Positions 24,823 to 34,015 of a stretch of 64,000 bases of DNA are shown here, one piece after another. This stretch comes from Mucilaginibacter sp. OK098. GTDB taxonomy: Bacteria > Bacteroidota > Bacteroidia > Sphingobacteriales > Sphingobacteriaceae. The stretch spans positions 496,001-560,000 of the forward strand of contig NZ_FRCM01000002.1 in NCBI RefSeq assembly GCF_900142915.1. Direction: 5' to 3'. The notes beneath the pieces are model-generated. The model searched no databases. It was not told where the DNA came from and saw only the letters and a program-made list of their open reading frames with translations. The stretch's first letter is position 1. Each line of letters starts with the position of its first letter. Position numbers and translations under genes: made by a program.

Positions 24823-26487
24823 ATGAAGGATACAAATAAAATATTTTACCTTTTATTATTTGTATTAGCGCTTGCGGTTAACCTTGCAGGGATAAACGTT
24901 AAATTTTTTACGGACGACCCTGGCCTGTATGCCTCATTAGCGAAAAACCTGGTTTACAAAAAAGATTTTTTTGAGCTTTTTACCTATACCAATGTCGATT
25001 GGCTTGATAAGCCGCATTTTCCTTTTTGGGCTATAATGTTAAGCTTTAAAATGTTTGGCATCTGTACCTGGGCTTACAGGTTGCCAGCATTGATATTCTT
25101 CCTTATCAGCCTTTTATACACTTACCTGTTTACCCGGAAATATTATAACCAGGAGATAGCGTTTATAGCGGTATTAATAGTGATGACAGCCCAGCATATA
25201 CTGCTGTCAAATACTGATCTGCGGGCCGAGCCTTACCTTATGGGTTTAATTATTGGCGCAATCTACCATGTTTCCAGGCTACAGGAACGTTACACAGTTG
25301 CCGACCTGCTATTAGCAGCCCTGCTTACCGCATGCGCTATTATGACAAAAGGATTGTTTGTAATAGTTGCCATTGGCGGTGCGTTACTTGGGGAGCTCAT
25401 CTTTAAAAAAAGGTTTACCGATCTGCTTAAAATTAAATGGTTAGTACTGATAGTACTTACTATTATATTCACGCTGCCCGAGCTTTATGCTTTATACATT
25501 CAGTTTGATCTGCATCCCGAAAAAACAGTTTTTGGCATGCATCATGTTTCGGGTATTAAATGGTTTTTGTGGGATAGTCAGTTTGGCCGTTTTATAAATA
25601 CAGGGCCAATTAATCGTAAGGCGGCATCAGGCAGTATATTTTTTTATATGCATACCCTGCTGTGGGCATTTGCACCTTGGTGCCTGCTGTTTTATTATGC
25701 CATATTTAAAAATATAAAAAACATCATTCAGCACAAAAAACTGGCGGAGTATTATTCCTTAAGCGGAGGCTTGTTGTTGTTATTGCTTTTTTCGTTTTCA
25801 GGCTTTCAACTTCCTTTTTATACCAATGCAATTTTTCCGCTGTTCGCTATTATTACAGCGCCAATTTGCTTTGATCAATTAAGCCGGTTTGGAACAAAAC
25901 TGAGGGTTATTTCTCAATGGATCTTTATCATAGCATTGCCGCTTGTTATTGTTGTGCTAAACTATTTTTTGAAGCCGGATAGCAATTTGTTTTTTATTGC
26001 TGATTGTTTCCTTTTCGGCATCGTAATCTTGCTTGTAGCATTGCGAGTTAAAGAAGCGCCTAAAAAGCTCTTCTTTTTCAGCTGTGCGGCTGCTTTATTT
26101 GTCGGTTTTTACCTCAATACCGTTTTTTTTAAAGTGATCGCAAATTACCAGGGCGAAACTACTGCTGCTGAATACATCAATCAAGAACCATTTGACAGCT
26201 TCCCGCTCTATTCGTTAAAAACCGAAAACAATATTTTCCAATTCTATTGCAAAAGGCCGGTTAATTTTTTGCCAATAGAACAGTTCGATAAATTTACATC
26301 GCACAAAGCAACTGTATTTTATGTAAACCAGCGCTCAATGGATTACCTCCTACAAAACCATGCAAAATTTACTATTATATGCTCCTTTATAACTTACCCG
26401 CAGGAAAACATTATGCCTGCGTTTATAAATAAACCCACCCGGCACAGCGTTTTGGGCTATGTGTATTTAATTACCAAACCACTGTGA
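24823..26487 (+). CDS. GT39-type membrane glycosyltransferase (ArnT/PMT-like)
   Basis: The 554-residue protein has about ten or more membrane helices. The first external loop carries an acidic catalytic motif (FFTDDPGLYASLAKNL), then DWLDKPHFPFWAI and the helix pattern of the ArnT/PMT superfamily. Such enzymes move a sugar from a polyprenyl-phosphate carrier to lipid A, protein or a glycan in the periplasm. Acceptor and sugar are unknown. The C-terminal ~150 residues form a last helix cluster and a short soluble tail. It forms a single gene behind a possible attenuator. Confidence 0.88.
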   Translation: MKDTNKIFYLLLFVLALAVNLAGINVKFFTDDPGLYASLAKNLVYKKDFFELFTYTNVDWLDKPHFPFWAIMLSFKMFGICTWAYRLPALIFFLISLLYTYLFTRKYYNQEIAFIAVLIVMTAQHILLSNTDLRAEPYLMGLIIGAIYHVSRLQERYTVADLLLAALLTACAIMTKGLFVIVAIGGALLGELIFKKRFTDLLKIKWLVLIVLTIIFTLPELYALYIQFDLHPEKTVFGMHHVSGIKWFLWDSQFGRFINTGPINRKAASGSIFFYMHTLLWAFAPWCLLFYYAIFKNIKNIIQHKKLAEYYSLSGGLLLLLLFSFSGFQLPFYTNAIFPLFAIITAPICFDQLSRFGTKLRVISQWIFIIALPLVIVVLNYFLKPDSNLFFIADCFLFGIVILLVALRVKEAPKKLFFFSCAAALFVGFYLNTVFFKVIANYQGETTAAEYINQEPFDSFPLYSLKTENNIFQFYCKRPVNFLPIEQFDKFTSHKATVFYVNQRSMDYLLQNHAKFTIICSFITYPQENIMPAFINKPTRHSVLGYVYLITKPL

Positions 26488-26493
26488 TAGTCA

Positions 26494-26608
26494 TAAAAAA
26501 GAAGCAAGAAGTCAAGAGACAAGAATCAAGATAAGAAGGCGCAAGTAATATATTTCATTCATGTTGCTCTTTCTTGATTCTTGTCTCTTGAAATCTTGTC
26601 TCTTGCTT
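26494..26608. repeat. Word-built palindrome (TCAAGA words)
   Basis: The left half has AGAAGCAAGAAGTCAAGAG and AAGAATCAAG. The right half has CTTGATTCTTGTCTCTTG and CTTGTCTCTTGC. It lies between the convergent GT39 and HlyD genes and starts close behind the stop codon at 26487. It shares words with 18950-19072 and 54008-54172. Confidence 0.6.
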
Positions 26609-27913
26609 TTACTTATTGCCTACAATTTTGAAAAAGCTCCGGCCAATGCGCTGCAAAATAGTTGCATCCTGCGTAATGATCTCGGCATCGGCCATCATAC
26701 CTTGTTTCAGATGGATAGGCTTTTTAAGATCAGATGAGTTCATGATCTTAAAATCCACCTTCGAAATAAAAACGCTGTCTTTATAGGGCACATCGGCAAT
26801 GTATCTTATCCTTCCGCGGATCATTCCATATTCTTCAAAAGGGTAGCTTCTGAGCTTTACCAGCACCTGCTGCCCTTCTTTTACCTTGCCCATGTTGTTT
26901 TGCGATATGGTCATCTCCCCAAAAAAAGCTTCATTACCCGGATCTATGTAAAATACCTCCTGGTTTGGTGCAAGCACCTGGTTTTGCTGGATAATACCGG
27001 CATATGAAAGCTTACCTGCTTGCGATGCGCTCAGTATATATTTACTTTTCCAATCTTCGGCAGTACTTATCAGGCTGTTAAGCGCCTGCAAAAATTTCGA
27101 CCGCTCTTCCTGCACCTGGTTATCCAGCTCCAGGATCTCTTTTTGCTTGGCTGCATAATTATTATCACCGGTTATTAATGCCGATTCTGTTTGTAAAAGA
27201 GTGGTTTTTTTTGCCAGGTATTTGCTTTCCTCCTGCCTGAACTCAGCCTTGGTTTCCACTTTTTGCGATGCCAGCTTTTTATGCATTTCATATTCCTCAT
27301 CTGCCAGCGAAAAGTCGTTTTGCTCAATGGCTTTTTCTGCCTTAAGCTGCTGCTGCTGTTTAGTTAAATCGGTAAGGTCTCTTTGCAGGTAGGTCTTCTT
27401 TTTTACCAAAAAACCATTAGCCACGGTTGACCTGTATAGCAAATATTCCTGGAAAAATACCTGGTAACCTGCCTGCAGCTCACCAAATTGTATATTATCA
27501 GCCTGGTTAAAAAGCGCTCCGTTTAAAGGTTTATTTTGCAGTACCTGCTGCTGCAATTCTTTCAGATTTGCGATAAGCGCCAGCACTTTAGTGTGGCTGG
27601 CGGTGCTTTCCAAATAGGCTAAGGGCTCATTTGCCTTAACAGTTTCATTTTCTTTCACCAACAGCTGAACTAATTTCCCTGATATTTTTGACACAACCGG
27701 TTTTGGCGAGTTTGGCGAATCTATTTTTAATTGGGCATTTACAATATCAGGATACCTTATCAATGCTGCCAACGCCACAATCAAAACCAGGATCCCAAAA
27801 AAGAGGGAAATCCCCCACCGTAATAACCACCCAGGCACTGCGGTAATAATATCCTGCATGTCGTCTGTATGGCGGGTTTCTGTGTTATTGTTATTAGCGT
27901 ATATTGTAGGCAT
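26609..27913 (-). CDS. HlyD-family periplasmic adaptor of the peptide exporter
   Basis: I start at MPTIYANNNNTET (434 residues); an upstream ATG at 27967 is possible. One membrane helix lies at about residues 28-50 (WGISLFFGILVLIVALAAL). It is followed by a lipoyl/barrel-sandwich half (VKENETVKANEPLAYLES), a long coiled-coil hairpin (about 120-280, rich in Q/K/E), the second lipoyl half (AGKLSYAGIIQQNQVLAPNQ) and a beta-barrel. This is the adaptor joining an inner-membrane ABC exporter to an outer-membrane channel in type I secretion. It follows the C39 ABC gene after 104 bp on the same strand. No TolC partner is in this cluster, so it may share one. Confidence 0.9.
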   Translation of the reverse strand: MPTIYANNNNTETRHTDDMQDIITAVPGWLLRWGISLFFGILVLIVALAALIRYPDIVNAQLKIDSPNSPKPVVSKISGKLVQLLVKENETVKANEPLAYLESTASHTKVLALIANLKELQQQVLQNKPLNGALFNQADNIQFGELQAGYQVFFQEYLLYRSTVANGFLVKKKTYLQRDLTDLTKQQQQLKAEKAIEQNDFSLADEEYEMHKKLASQKVETKAEFRQEESKYLAKKTTLLQTESALITGDNNYAAKQKEILELDNQVQEERSKFLQALNSLISTAEDWKSKYILSASQAGKLSYAGIIQQNQVLAPNQEVFYIDPGNEAFFGEMTISQNNMGKVKEGQQVLVKLRSYPFEEYGMIRGRIRYIADVPYKDSVFISKVDFKIMNSSDLKKPIHLKQGMMADAEIITQDATILQRIGRSFFKIVGNK

Positions 27914-28017
27914 GATCACTGATTTAAATGATTTTATGATTTCGCAGATTTCTTTTTTAATCTGCATTACAAAATATGATGAAACTAATCTCTAACCTCT
28001 GGTCTCTAATCACTAAA

Positions 28018-30195
28018 CTACGTTCCCAGCTCCAATTGATTTTTTACAAGCTTGTAATAATCTCCCTTAAGCGCAGTTAATTCGTGGTGAGTGCCCTGCT
28101 CAATAATATGCCCTTTATCAAGTAAAATAATATTGTCGGCATTACTTACCGTGCTTAACCTGTGCGCAACGATAACTACTGTGCGTCCTTTAAAAAATTC
28201 GGCCAGGTTATCCATTATTACCCTTTCGTTATTAGCGTCAAGTGCATTGGTAGCTTCATCAAAAAATATGTATTGCGGGTTTTTATAAACCGCACGGGCT
28301 ATCAGCATGCGCTGGCGCTGGCCCTGGCTTATTCCGTTTCCTTCTGCCCCTATTTTGGTATTTAATCCTAGTGGCAGGCCGTCAATAAAATCCTGTATAT
28401 TGGCTACTTTAATGGCGTGCCGCAGTTTTTCCTTATCCGGGTAATCATCGCCAACGGCTATATTTCTTTCTATTGAGTCTGAAAAAATAAAACCATCCTG
28501 CATTACCACCCCACACTGACCCCGCCAGGTTTTAAAGCCAATGTTATGGATGGATTGGTCACCTACTTTTATCTCTCCCTTTTGAGGTTCGTAAAACCTG
28601 AGCAAAAGTTTCAAAATAGTGGTCTTCCCGCTGCCGCTCATCCCTACTATTGCTGTGGTTTTTCCCTGGGGTATGTTCAGGTCTATATTTTCCAATACCG
28701 GCTCATTGCCTGCGCCGGGATAGCGGAAGGTAAGCTTATTAAGGCTAAGGCTTTTATCTTCGGGAAGGTTATGGTTCCATTCTTTAGTTACCGGTTCTTC
28801 GTCTTCCATCTGGTGAATTTCGTTCAGCCTCTCCAAACTGATCTTTGCATCCTGGAAACCCTGCATAAAGCCAAGCAATTGCTCAATGGGGCTGCTTAGC
28901 TGGCCAACAATATATTGCACCGCAACCATGGCACCTAAAGTTAAATTACCGTTTATAACAGCCTGGGCGCTTAAAAATGTGATCAGGATATTTTTACCCT
29001 CGTTTATAAAAGTGGCGCCGCCCTGCTGATACTGGCTAAGCGCAAGGCTTTTTACATTAAATTTAAATAGGCGCGCCTGGATATGTTCCCACTCCCAGCG
29101 CTTTTGCTGCTCGCAGTTGTTAAGTTTTATTTCCTGCATCCCCCCTATCAGCTGCACTATGCTGCTTTGGTTTTTTGCCGAAACTTCAAAGCTTTTATAG
29201 TTTAATACCCGGCGCTGTTTTAAAAAGATCACTATCCAGGCAATGTACAAAGCGCTGCTTACTGCAAATACAAAAAATACACCTGTGTTGTAATAAGCCA
29301 GCACTACCGAAAAAACCAGCAGGTTAAACATAGAGAATACAGTGCTCAGCGTTGACCCGGTTAAAAATGTTTGAATATTTTTTTGATCGTTCATGCGCTG
29401 CATTATATCGCCCGTCATTTTGGTATCGAAGAAGCTCATGGGCAGCTTCATCAGCTTGATCAAAAAGTCCGTAAGGATAGAAATATTTATGCGGGTACTG
29501 ATGTGCAACAAGATCCATGATCGGATAAATTCCACACTTACCCGTCCAATTATTAACGCGGTTTGGGCAATAAGGATAATGTAGATAAAGTTAAGGTTGC
29601 GGGTATTGATCCCTATATCAACTACTGATTGTGTTAAAAAAGGTGTGATCAGCTGTAATAAACTGCCTATCCCTAAACCGAAAAGCAACTGTATGATTAG
29701 CTTACGATAGGCTATCAGGTAACGAAACAAAAACGACCAGCTAATTCCGCTGCCTTTTTCATCATCCTGCTCATAAAACTGAGGAGTGGGGGATATAAGC
29801 AAGGCAATGCCTTCAAAGTTTTCTGTATCGCTGAGCCAGCTGCGGGTAAAATCAGCTTCACTAAGGGTTACCAACCCGGCAGCGGGATCAGCCAGGTAAT
29901 ATTTGTGATTTTTTATTTTATACAGCACCACAAAATGGTTTTGCCGCCAGTGCAAAATACAAGGCAACTCGGCTTCTTTTAACTGTTGCGGATTAAGCTT
30001 AACGCCCAAAGAGCGAAAGCCTATTTTCTCTGAAGCGTCGCTGATGCCCAGCAAAGAAACACCTTCCCGGTTTATTTCGCAAAATTTGCGGAGCGTTTGA
30101 ACCGTAAAATTACGTCCATAATGCTTTGCCACCATGCGCAGGCAGGTGGGGCCGCAGTCCATTTGATCAGGTTGTTTATAGTGGGTGAAGGGCAT
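28018..30195 (-). CDS. C39 peptidase-containing ABC exporter (double-glycine leader processing)
   Basis: The 725-residue protein has three parts. A C39 peptidase domain covers residues 1-130, with Cys14 in DQMDCGPTCL, His87 in QNHFVVL and Asp103 in YLADPAAG. Six membrane helices span about 150-440. An ATPase domain covers about 480-720, with Walker A GMSGSGKTT, signature SQGQRQR and Walker B FFDEATNALD. Such exporters (PCAT, LanT and ComA type) cut leaders after GG and export the core peptide. Four intact precursors with GG leaders and one broken one are encoded directly upstream on the same strand, and the HlyD adaptor follows. All catalytic residues are present. Confidence 0.95.
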   Translation of the reverse strand: MPFTHYKQPDQMDCGPTCLRMVAKHYGRNFTVQTLRKFCEINREGVSLLGISDASEKIGFRSLGVKLNPQQLKEAELPCILHWRQNHFVVLYKIKNHKYYLADPAAGLVTLSEADFTRSWLSDTENFEGIALLISPTPQFYEQDDEKGSGISWSFLFRYLIAYRKLIIQLLFGLGIGSLLQLITPFLTQSVVDIGINTRNLNFIYIILIAQTALIIGRVSVEFIRSWILLHISTRINISILTDFLIKLMKLPMSFFDTKMTGDIMQRMNDQKNIQTFLTGSTLSTVFSMFNLLVFSVVLAYYNTGVFFVFAVSSALYIAWIVIFLKQRRVLNYKSFEVSAKNQSSIVQLIGGMQEIKLNNCEQQKRWEWEHIQARLFKFNVKSLALSQYQQGGATFINEGKNILITFLSAQAVINGNLTLGAMVAVQYIVGQLSSPIEQLLGFMQGFQDAKISLERLNEIHQMEDEEPVTKEWNHNLPEDKSLSLNKLTFRYPGAGNEPVLENIDLNIPQGKTTAIVGMSGSGKTTILKLLLRFYEPQKGEIKVGDQSIHNIGFKTWRGQCGVVMQDGFIFSDSIERNIAVGDDYPDKEKLRHAIKVANIQDFIDGLPLGLNTKIGAEGNGISQGQRQRMLIARAVYKNPQYIFFDEATNALDANNERVIMDNLAEFFKGRTVVIVAHRLSTVSNADNIILLDKGHIIEQGTHHELTALKGDYYKLVKNQLELGT

Positions 30196-30379
30196 AGGTA
30201 ATAATTTTTTAACTTATACAACAAGTATACTTATTTTCATGAATAAACACTGGTGTCCCTTCCACATTTATTATTTTACATTCTCACTGTGCATGAGTAA
30301 ACTATTGAGCCTCCGGCGTAAAATTTAATACTTATCCCGGTATAAAGTATATGCCGGGATAAATAGGGTTTTAAACTAA

Positions 30380-30568
30380 TTATGTGCAATATGCATAAGT
30401 AGGATAATAGCCACTAGCATGGCATAGTGCAAGCCCGCCGTCAGCGGGGCAGATATCGGCTCCTACAATGTGATCGTCAGGAGGAGTAACACAATGTACT
30501 CTATGACCAACGATACCACCGGTTACATTTTTCATCTCGTCTTTGCTTAACTTTTTAAAGTTTTACAT
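30380..30568 (-). pseudogene. Double-glycine precursor with nonsense codon 2
   Basis: The frame reads ATG TAA AAC TTT and then encodes KKLSKDEMKNVTGG, the same leader as the other precursors. Position 2 is TAA where the intact P3 and P4 genes have TCA or a similar Ser codon (MSKFNKLSR), so one C-to-A change explains the stop. The core after GG has four Cys instead of six (IVGHRVHCV..., ending YAYCT). An internal ATG (MKNVTGG) would remove most of the leader. It sits closest to the exporter gene (185 bp). A sequencing error is possible. Confidence 0.7.
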
Positions 30569-30623
30569 AAAATCTATTTATTTAATTGTTTGGTTGCCGT
30601 ATTCCGCTCCGGCGTTTAGGCTT

Positions 30624-30646
30624 GCATGTATTTTAAAGGGCATGCC
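30624..30646 (-). promoter_or_regulatory. Precursor-upstream motif, copy 1 (of 5)
   Basis: GCATGTATTTTAAAGGGCAT and following GCC, shown on the plus strand. It lies 56-78 bp before the start of the broken precursor. The CCTTTACTT tail of the other copies is absent. GCATG and CATGC can pair. Confidence 0.5.
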
Positions 30647-30803
30647 ATTAAATAAAATAAAAAATCAATTTCAATCGCTACTAATATTAAAGCTGATTAT
30701 CATGTAAATTGCCGGTTAGCAATTATTAAATTGATAACCAGCAATTAGAATAAATTGTACAGGGGCTTTAAATCCAAATTTATGATTTAAGTTTTAAAGC
30801 CGC

Positions 30804-30995
30804 TTAAGAATCACAGGTGGTTGAGCAAGTGCTGCTAATAAAACCTCCGGTAGTACAATGCGGGCATGGGTAGCAGGAAACAAGTTCCTGTTTTATAGTC
30901 CCATTTACATTGCACTGTGACCAGCCATAATCCGGCGGGATTCCACCAGTTACATTTTTCATTTCCTCTCTTTTTAACTTTTCCATGATTTTCAT
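30804..30995 (-). CDS. Double-glycine Cys-rich peptide precursor P1
   Basis: The 63-residue precursor has the leader KLKREEMKNVTGG (cleavage expected after GG at residues 18-19) and a 44-residue core (IPPDYGWSQCNVNG..., ending CSTTCDS). The core has six Cys, in the pattern C, C, CxxC, C...C. It shares NVNGT and the CxxC (CPHC) with P2. The leader class is GG-Bacteroidales (a TIGR04149-like family). It is expected to be cut and exported by the C39 ABC protein. There is no sign of lanthionine or radical-SAM enzymes, so disulfides are the probable modification. Function (antimicrobial, signal or other) is unknown. Confidence 0.85.
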   Translation of the reverse strand: MKIMEKLKREEMKNVTGGIPPDYGWSQCNVNGTIKQELVSCYPCPHCTTGGFISSTCSTTCDS

Positions 30996-31028
30996 TTTTA
31001 GCTTTTCCCATAATCGCTATGGTCTACG

Positions 31029-31060
31029 GCATGTTTTAAAAAGTGCATGCTCCTTTACTT
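31029..31060 (-). promoter_or_regulatory. Precursor-upstream motif, copy 2
   Basis: GCATGTTTTAAAAAGTGCAT then GCTCCTTTACTT (plus-strand form). It lies 34-65 bp before the P1 start codon. See the finding on the five-copy motif. Confidence 0.6.
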
Positions 31061-31180
31061 TTTTTGTGAAGGCGGCCTATTGTTTTAGCAGCATCACTTA
31101 CCGGTTGATATTCAAAACAACTCATTGAGGTATATTGGCAGTTAGTAAATACTAATTGCCAGTATTGTAGAAGGCCTGAT

Positions 31181-31387
31181 TTATAACAGGCAAGGACAAC
31201 GGGTCTCATCTCCTGAATAGGCATATCTTACGAAAGTACCTGTTGTGCAATAAGGGCATGGGGCGCACGGACTTAATTCCTGGGTTTGAGTACCATTTAC
31301 ATTACAAATAACCCAAACCTGGTCCTGCCTGATCCCGCCTGTAACGTTTTTCATTTCATCTCTGCTTAATCTTTGTTGCTTTTTCAT
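31181..31387 (-). CDS. Double-glycine Cys-rich peptide precursor P2
   Basis: The 68-residue precursor starts MKKQQRLSRDEMKNVTGG. The core is 50 residues with six Cys: VIC, SPC, APC, PYC, then RCPC near the end. Its middle (CNVNGTQTQELSPC) is similar to P1, showing paralogy by tandem duplication. The gap to P1 (185 bp) holds a motif copy. The same exporter and oxidation enzyme are expected to act on it. Confidence 0.85.
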   Translation of the reverse strand: MKKQQRLSRDEMKNVTGGIRQDQVWVICNVNGTQTQELSPCAPCPYCTTGTFVRYAYSGDETRCPCLL

Positions 31388-31429
31388 ATAAGAATATTTT
31401 AGTTTTTACCAGTAACACCCCGGCTGGTG

Positions 31430-31463
31430 GCATGTACTTTAAAGGGCATGCTCTTTTACTTTT
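31430..31463 (-). promoter_or_regulatory. Precursor-upstream motif, copy 3
   Basis: GCATGTACTTTAAAGGGCAT then GCTCTTTTACTTTT. It lies 43-76 bp before the P2 start codon. Confidence 0.6.
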
Positions 31464-31484
31464 GTGCACAAAGTATGATGATAC

Positions 31485-31700
31485 TTAATCAGGCAAATTA
31501 CGGTCATAGTCACAGGTTGCTCCAGTTGTGTAACCTGAAGGACAGCCGTAACTCGGCGAAGTAAAGCAATATGTACATGGCTGAAATGGAATCACCAGCA
31601 ACTGCCCCCCTGGTCCGGGACATTGGTAAGTACAGGTAGCGAAGTCCCCGCCTGTCACATTTCTCATCTCAGCTCTGCTGAGTTTGTTAAACTTTGACAT
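31485..31700 (-). CDS. Double-glycine Cys-rich peptide precursor P3
   Basis: The 71-residue precursor begins MSKFNKLSRAEMRNVTGG. The 53-residue core (DFATCTYQCPGPGG..., ending CDYDRNLPD) has six Cys: ATC, YQC, QPC, TYC, YGC, ATC. The leader differs from P4 (34016-34231) by one residue only, which fits the cassette duplication described below. It is the first precursor after the VKOR-thioredoxin gene (113-bp gap containing a motif copy). Confidence 0.87.
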   Translation of the reverse strand: MSKFNKLSRAEMRNVTGGDFATCTYQCPGPGGQLLVIPFQPCTYCFTSPSYGCPSGYTTGATCDYDRNLPD

Positions 31701-31759
31701 AAACTTAAATTATTATAATTTGATTAATTATACCGAATCCACGCCCCGGTATTCAGGCT

Positions 31760-31793
31760 GCATGTATTGTAAAGTGCATGCTCCTTTACTTTT
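31760..31793 (-). promoter_or_regulatory. Precursor-upstream motif, copy 4
   Basis: GCATGTATTGTAAAGTGCAT then GCTCCTTTACTTTT. It lies 60-93 bp before P3, between the VKOR stop codon and P3. Flanking sequence (CCGGTATTCAGGCT on the left side) is shared with copy 5. Confidence 0.65.
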
Positions 31794-31813
31794 CGGGAAG
31801 TATCTTTATATGC

Positions 31814-33412
31814 CTATTCAAGCATGTATTTTAAATCGGGGAGCTGGTACAGATCTGGCAGGCGGTAACCGTTAAGCAGCATCGTTGGCGTAAAGGTTAC
31901 CTCTGCCATTTCACACCATGTTTTTTGTTTATCAAGTTTGTGAAAATCAGCCTCAACTAATTGTACGGGGTAAACCTTTGCCCAGGCTTCGTAGCTCTTT
32001 TGTTTTTGTTCGTACCAATCGTGCAGGGCTTGTTTTACTATTGTTTTATCAGGGTTTGCATTTAAGGCCATCAGGTGGCGGCTTACCGGCGTTTTTATAT
32101 CTTCATCCGTATTATTGGCAGTAAAAACTATGCGGGCCTGTATATCATCGCGGTGCTCCAGCAATTCAGCCAGTTCATTATGAGCCTTTGCACATGGCCC
32201 GCAATAGGGATTACTTACCATGGTAATAATATTTTCAGCCTCAACGTTGCCTAAAACAATGCTCCACGCATCATCGGGCTGGGCGTACTTGGGTTGTGCT
32301 GTTAATGTATTATTAAACAGGTCGGTATTATATTTAAATTTACGCAGTTGCTGTTTTAAAGGCTGCAATTGCTGTAGTTTTAAGAACAGGGGCTTTAAAA
32401 GCAACCATAAAATAACAGGGATAAGGAGGCAGATAATCATTGTACTTATGGCCGCAACTAATGAAGCCTCGCCCCCGCCCTCTCCGGGAGAGAGTGTGTT
32501 AAAAAGTAATGGAATAAACTCCAGCCATAATAATGCCTGTACAGTACAGCATAGCACGCACCATTGTTTTGCTACCCGGGCCTGGTAGTAAATTGAATAA
32601 AAAGTATATGGCAAGCTTATAACGTTTAAAATTGCCAGTGCCCACCAAATAGTTACTGAACCACCGCCAAATAACAACAGCAGCCATGTACCTGCAAAAT
32701 AAAAAAAGCCTACCTCGCTCCAGGTAAGCCCTTCAAATACTTTTGCCGCTTTTGATGATAATATGGCGTTACAATTGGTTTTGCTACCACCCCGACACAG
32801 CTTTTGCACCAGCGGATTGTTACTATCAATTGATTGTATCAGTAATAATATGGATGTGATTAACCCGGCTGTTTTAAAAACAGTTAAGAGCAGTGTTTGC
32901 CAGTTTAGGTTTGTAAAATAACCACTAACAAAAACCGCTGATGCAAAGATCAATAATAACCCTGCTGCTATTGCCGGAGTTTTTATTGCGGCTAATGTTG
33001 TTGAAAGCGTTTTAGTGGTTTTAAAATCGTCAGATGGTTCGGCGGTTAAAACTATGCCTTTGAATAATTTTTTAAATTCATCAAGGCTCAGTTTATGGTT
33101 GTTCCATTTTTCGCTGGATACGGTAACCTTATCGTCATCCATTTTATTTACCACTAAAAAATCACCGGCATTAATATTTGTGTGGGCAATAAAGGGGCAG
33201 GGTACATTTGCCAGGTTTTCGAGATCTACCCTGTAAGCGGCATTTTCAATATTAAATGCACTTAGTACATCACTTATTGCCAGCAGACTTGGGTAATCGG
33301 GATGTTTTTCTAACTCGGCATTGATAGTTTCCGCATCAATTGTTATCGAAAGTTCTTTTAATAACTTATTAACGGCAGCATCGGGATTTTGTAATCTGGA
33401 GAATAACAACAT
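31814..33412 (-). CDS. Pseudo-C39 / VKOR / thioredoxin fusion disulfide-forming enzyme
   Basis: The 532-residue protein has three parts. Residues 1-125 form a C39-like domain (EKHPDYPSLLAISDVLSAF, then FIAHTNINAGDFLVV) without a catalytic Cys. Residues 135-345 form a membrane VKOR domain with Cys206/Cys214 and the CxxC CVLC (285-288). The C-terminal thioredoxin-like domain has CGPC (404-407). VKOR-thioredoxin fusions form disulfides by passing electrons to quinone. The inactive C39 part probably binds the double-glycine leader, which would recruit the peptide. The gene precedes three six-Cys precursors (and the four-Cys broken one) and the exporter, so it is the expected disulfide maker for those peptides. 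Confidence 0.88.
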   Translation of the reverse strand: MLLFSRLQNPDAAVNKLLKELSITIDAETINAELEKHPDYPSLLAISDVLSAFNIENAAYRVDLENLANVPCPFIAHTNINAGDFLVVNKMDDDKVTVSSEKWNNHKLSLDEFKKLFKGIVLTAEPSDDFKTTKTLSTTLAAIKTPAIAAGLLLIFASAVFVSGYFTNLNWQTLLLTVFKTAGLITSILLLIQSIDSNNPLVQKLCRGGSKTNCNAILSSKAAKVFEGLTWSEVGFFYFAGTWLLLLFGGGSVTIWWALAILNVISLPYTFYSIYYQARVAKQWCVLCCTVQALLWLEFIPLLFNTLSPGEGGGEASLVAAISTMIICLLIPVILWLLLKPLFLKLQQLQPLKQQLRKFKYNTDLFNNTLTAQPKYAQPDDAWSIVLGNVEAENIITMVSNPYCGPCAKAHNELAELLEHRDDIQARIVFTANNTDEDIKTPVSRHLMALNANPDKTIVKQALHDWYEQKQKSYEAWAKVYPVQLVEADFHKLDKQKTWCEMAEVTFTPTMLLNGYRLPDLYQLPDLKYMLE

Positions 33413-33485
33413 AGGTATAGGATAAAAAACAAGTTAAGGTTAAAAAATAAATATTAAGCCAATTTAAAATAAACTTTAGAGAAAA

Positions 33486-33668
33486 TCAACATGTATCGGT
33501 AACCCCTGCTTTTTGTACGTTACATGATTTGAGAATCAGCAAATTGACAGGATCTGGCTTTGCACCTGATTGGTGGTTGATAGTTGCAGAATCAGCTATG
33601 TGAAATAAGTATTGTAATGATCTTTTTATTGAATTATCGGAATTTTGAGGTCTGTTATGTGATAGCAT
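33486..33668 (-). CDS. Possible small protein, paralogue of 34447-34596
   Basis: A 60-residue frame starts MLSHNRPQNSDNSIKRSLQY and ends CNVQKAGVTDTC. A second copy of the region at 34447-34596 keeps the same frame over ~47 codons without an indel. It lies directly upstream of the VKOR gene on the same strand. The family is unknown and the length is short, so it may be a by-product of the duplicated DNA. Confidence 0.35.
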   Translation of the reverse strand: MLSHNRPQNSDNSIKRSLQYLFHIADSATINHQSGAKPDPVNLLILKSCNVQKAGVTDTC

Positions 33669-33850
33669 GCGGTCAGGTTAATATTTATTTATTGCCTTAA
33701 AGATATATCTCTTAAAGCAATAAATAAAAATTATTGATAAATTATTGGTATTAATTATGTCGTAAGAGCAATTTTCAGAATAATATTTTTCGTTTAACCC
33801 TATTCCACCTTATATCTGAATAACTGCCTGCCTAAATCAGCGTCAATATT
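33498..33850. repeat. Duplicated block, copy 1
   Basis: This block matches 34428-34790 over its length with few indels. It carries the small frame at 33486-33668 and an AT-rich spacer up to about 33850. The rest of the gap to P4 (33851-34015) shows nothing else I can identify. Confidence 0.7.
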
Positions 33851-34015
33851 ATCAATAGCTACCCAATAAGACACTTTATATTTATCTGGCCTGTTACAGC
33901 TAAGGGTAGTAAAATAATTATTGGAGAAATGCTTTGAAAATAAGCAAACCAGGTTAGTTCTTTATTTAATAATTAATCAAACCCAACTATAATTAAGCCG
34001 GGTTTGACAGTATTA

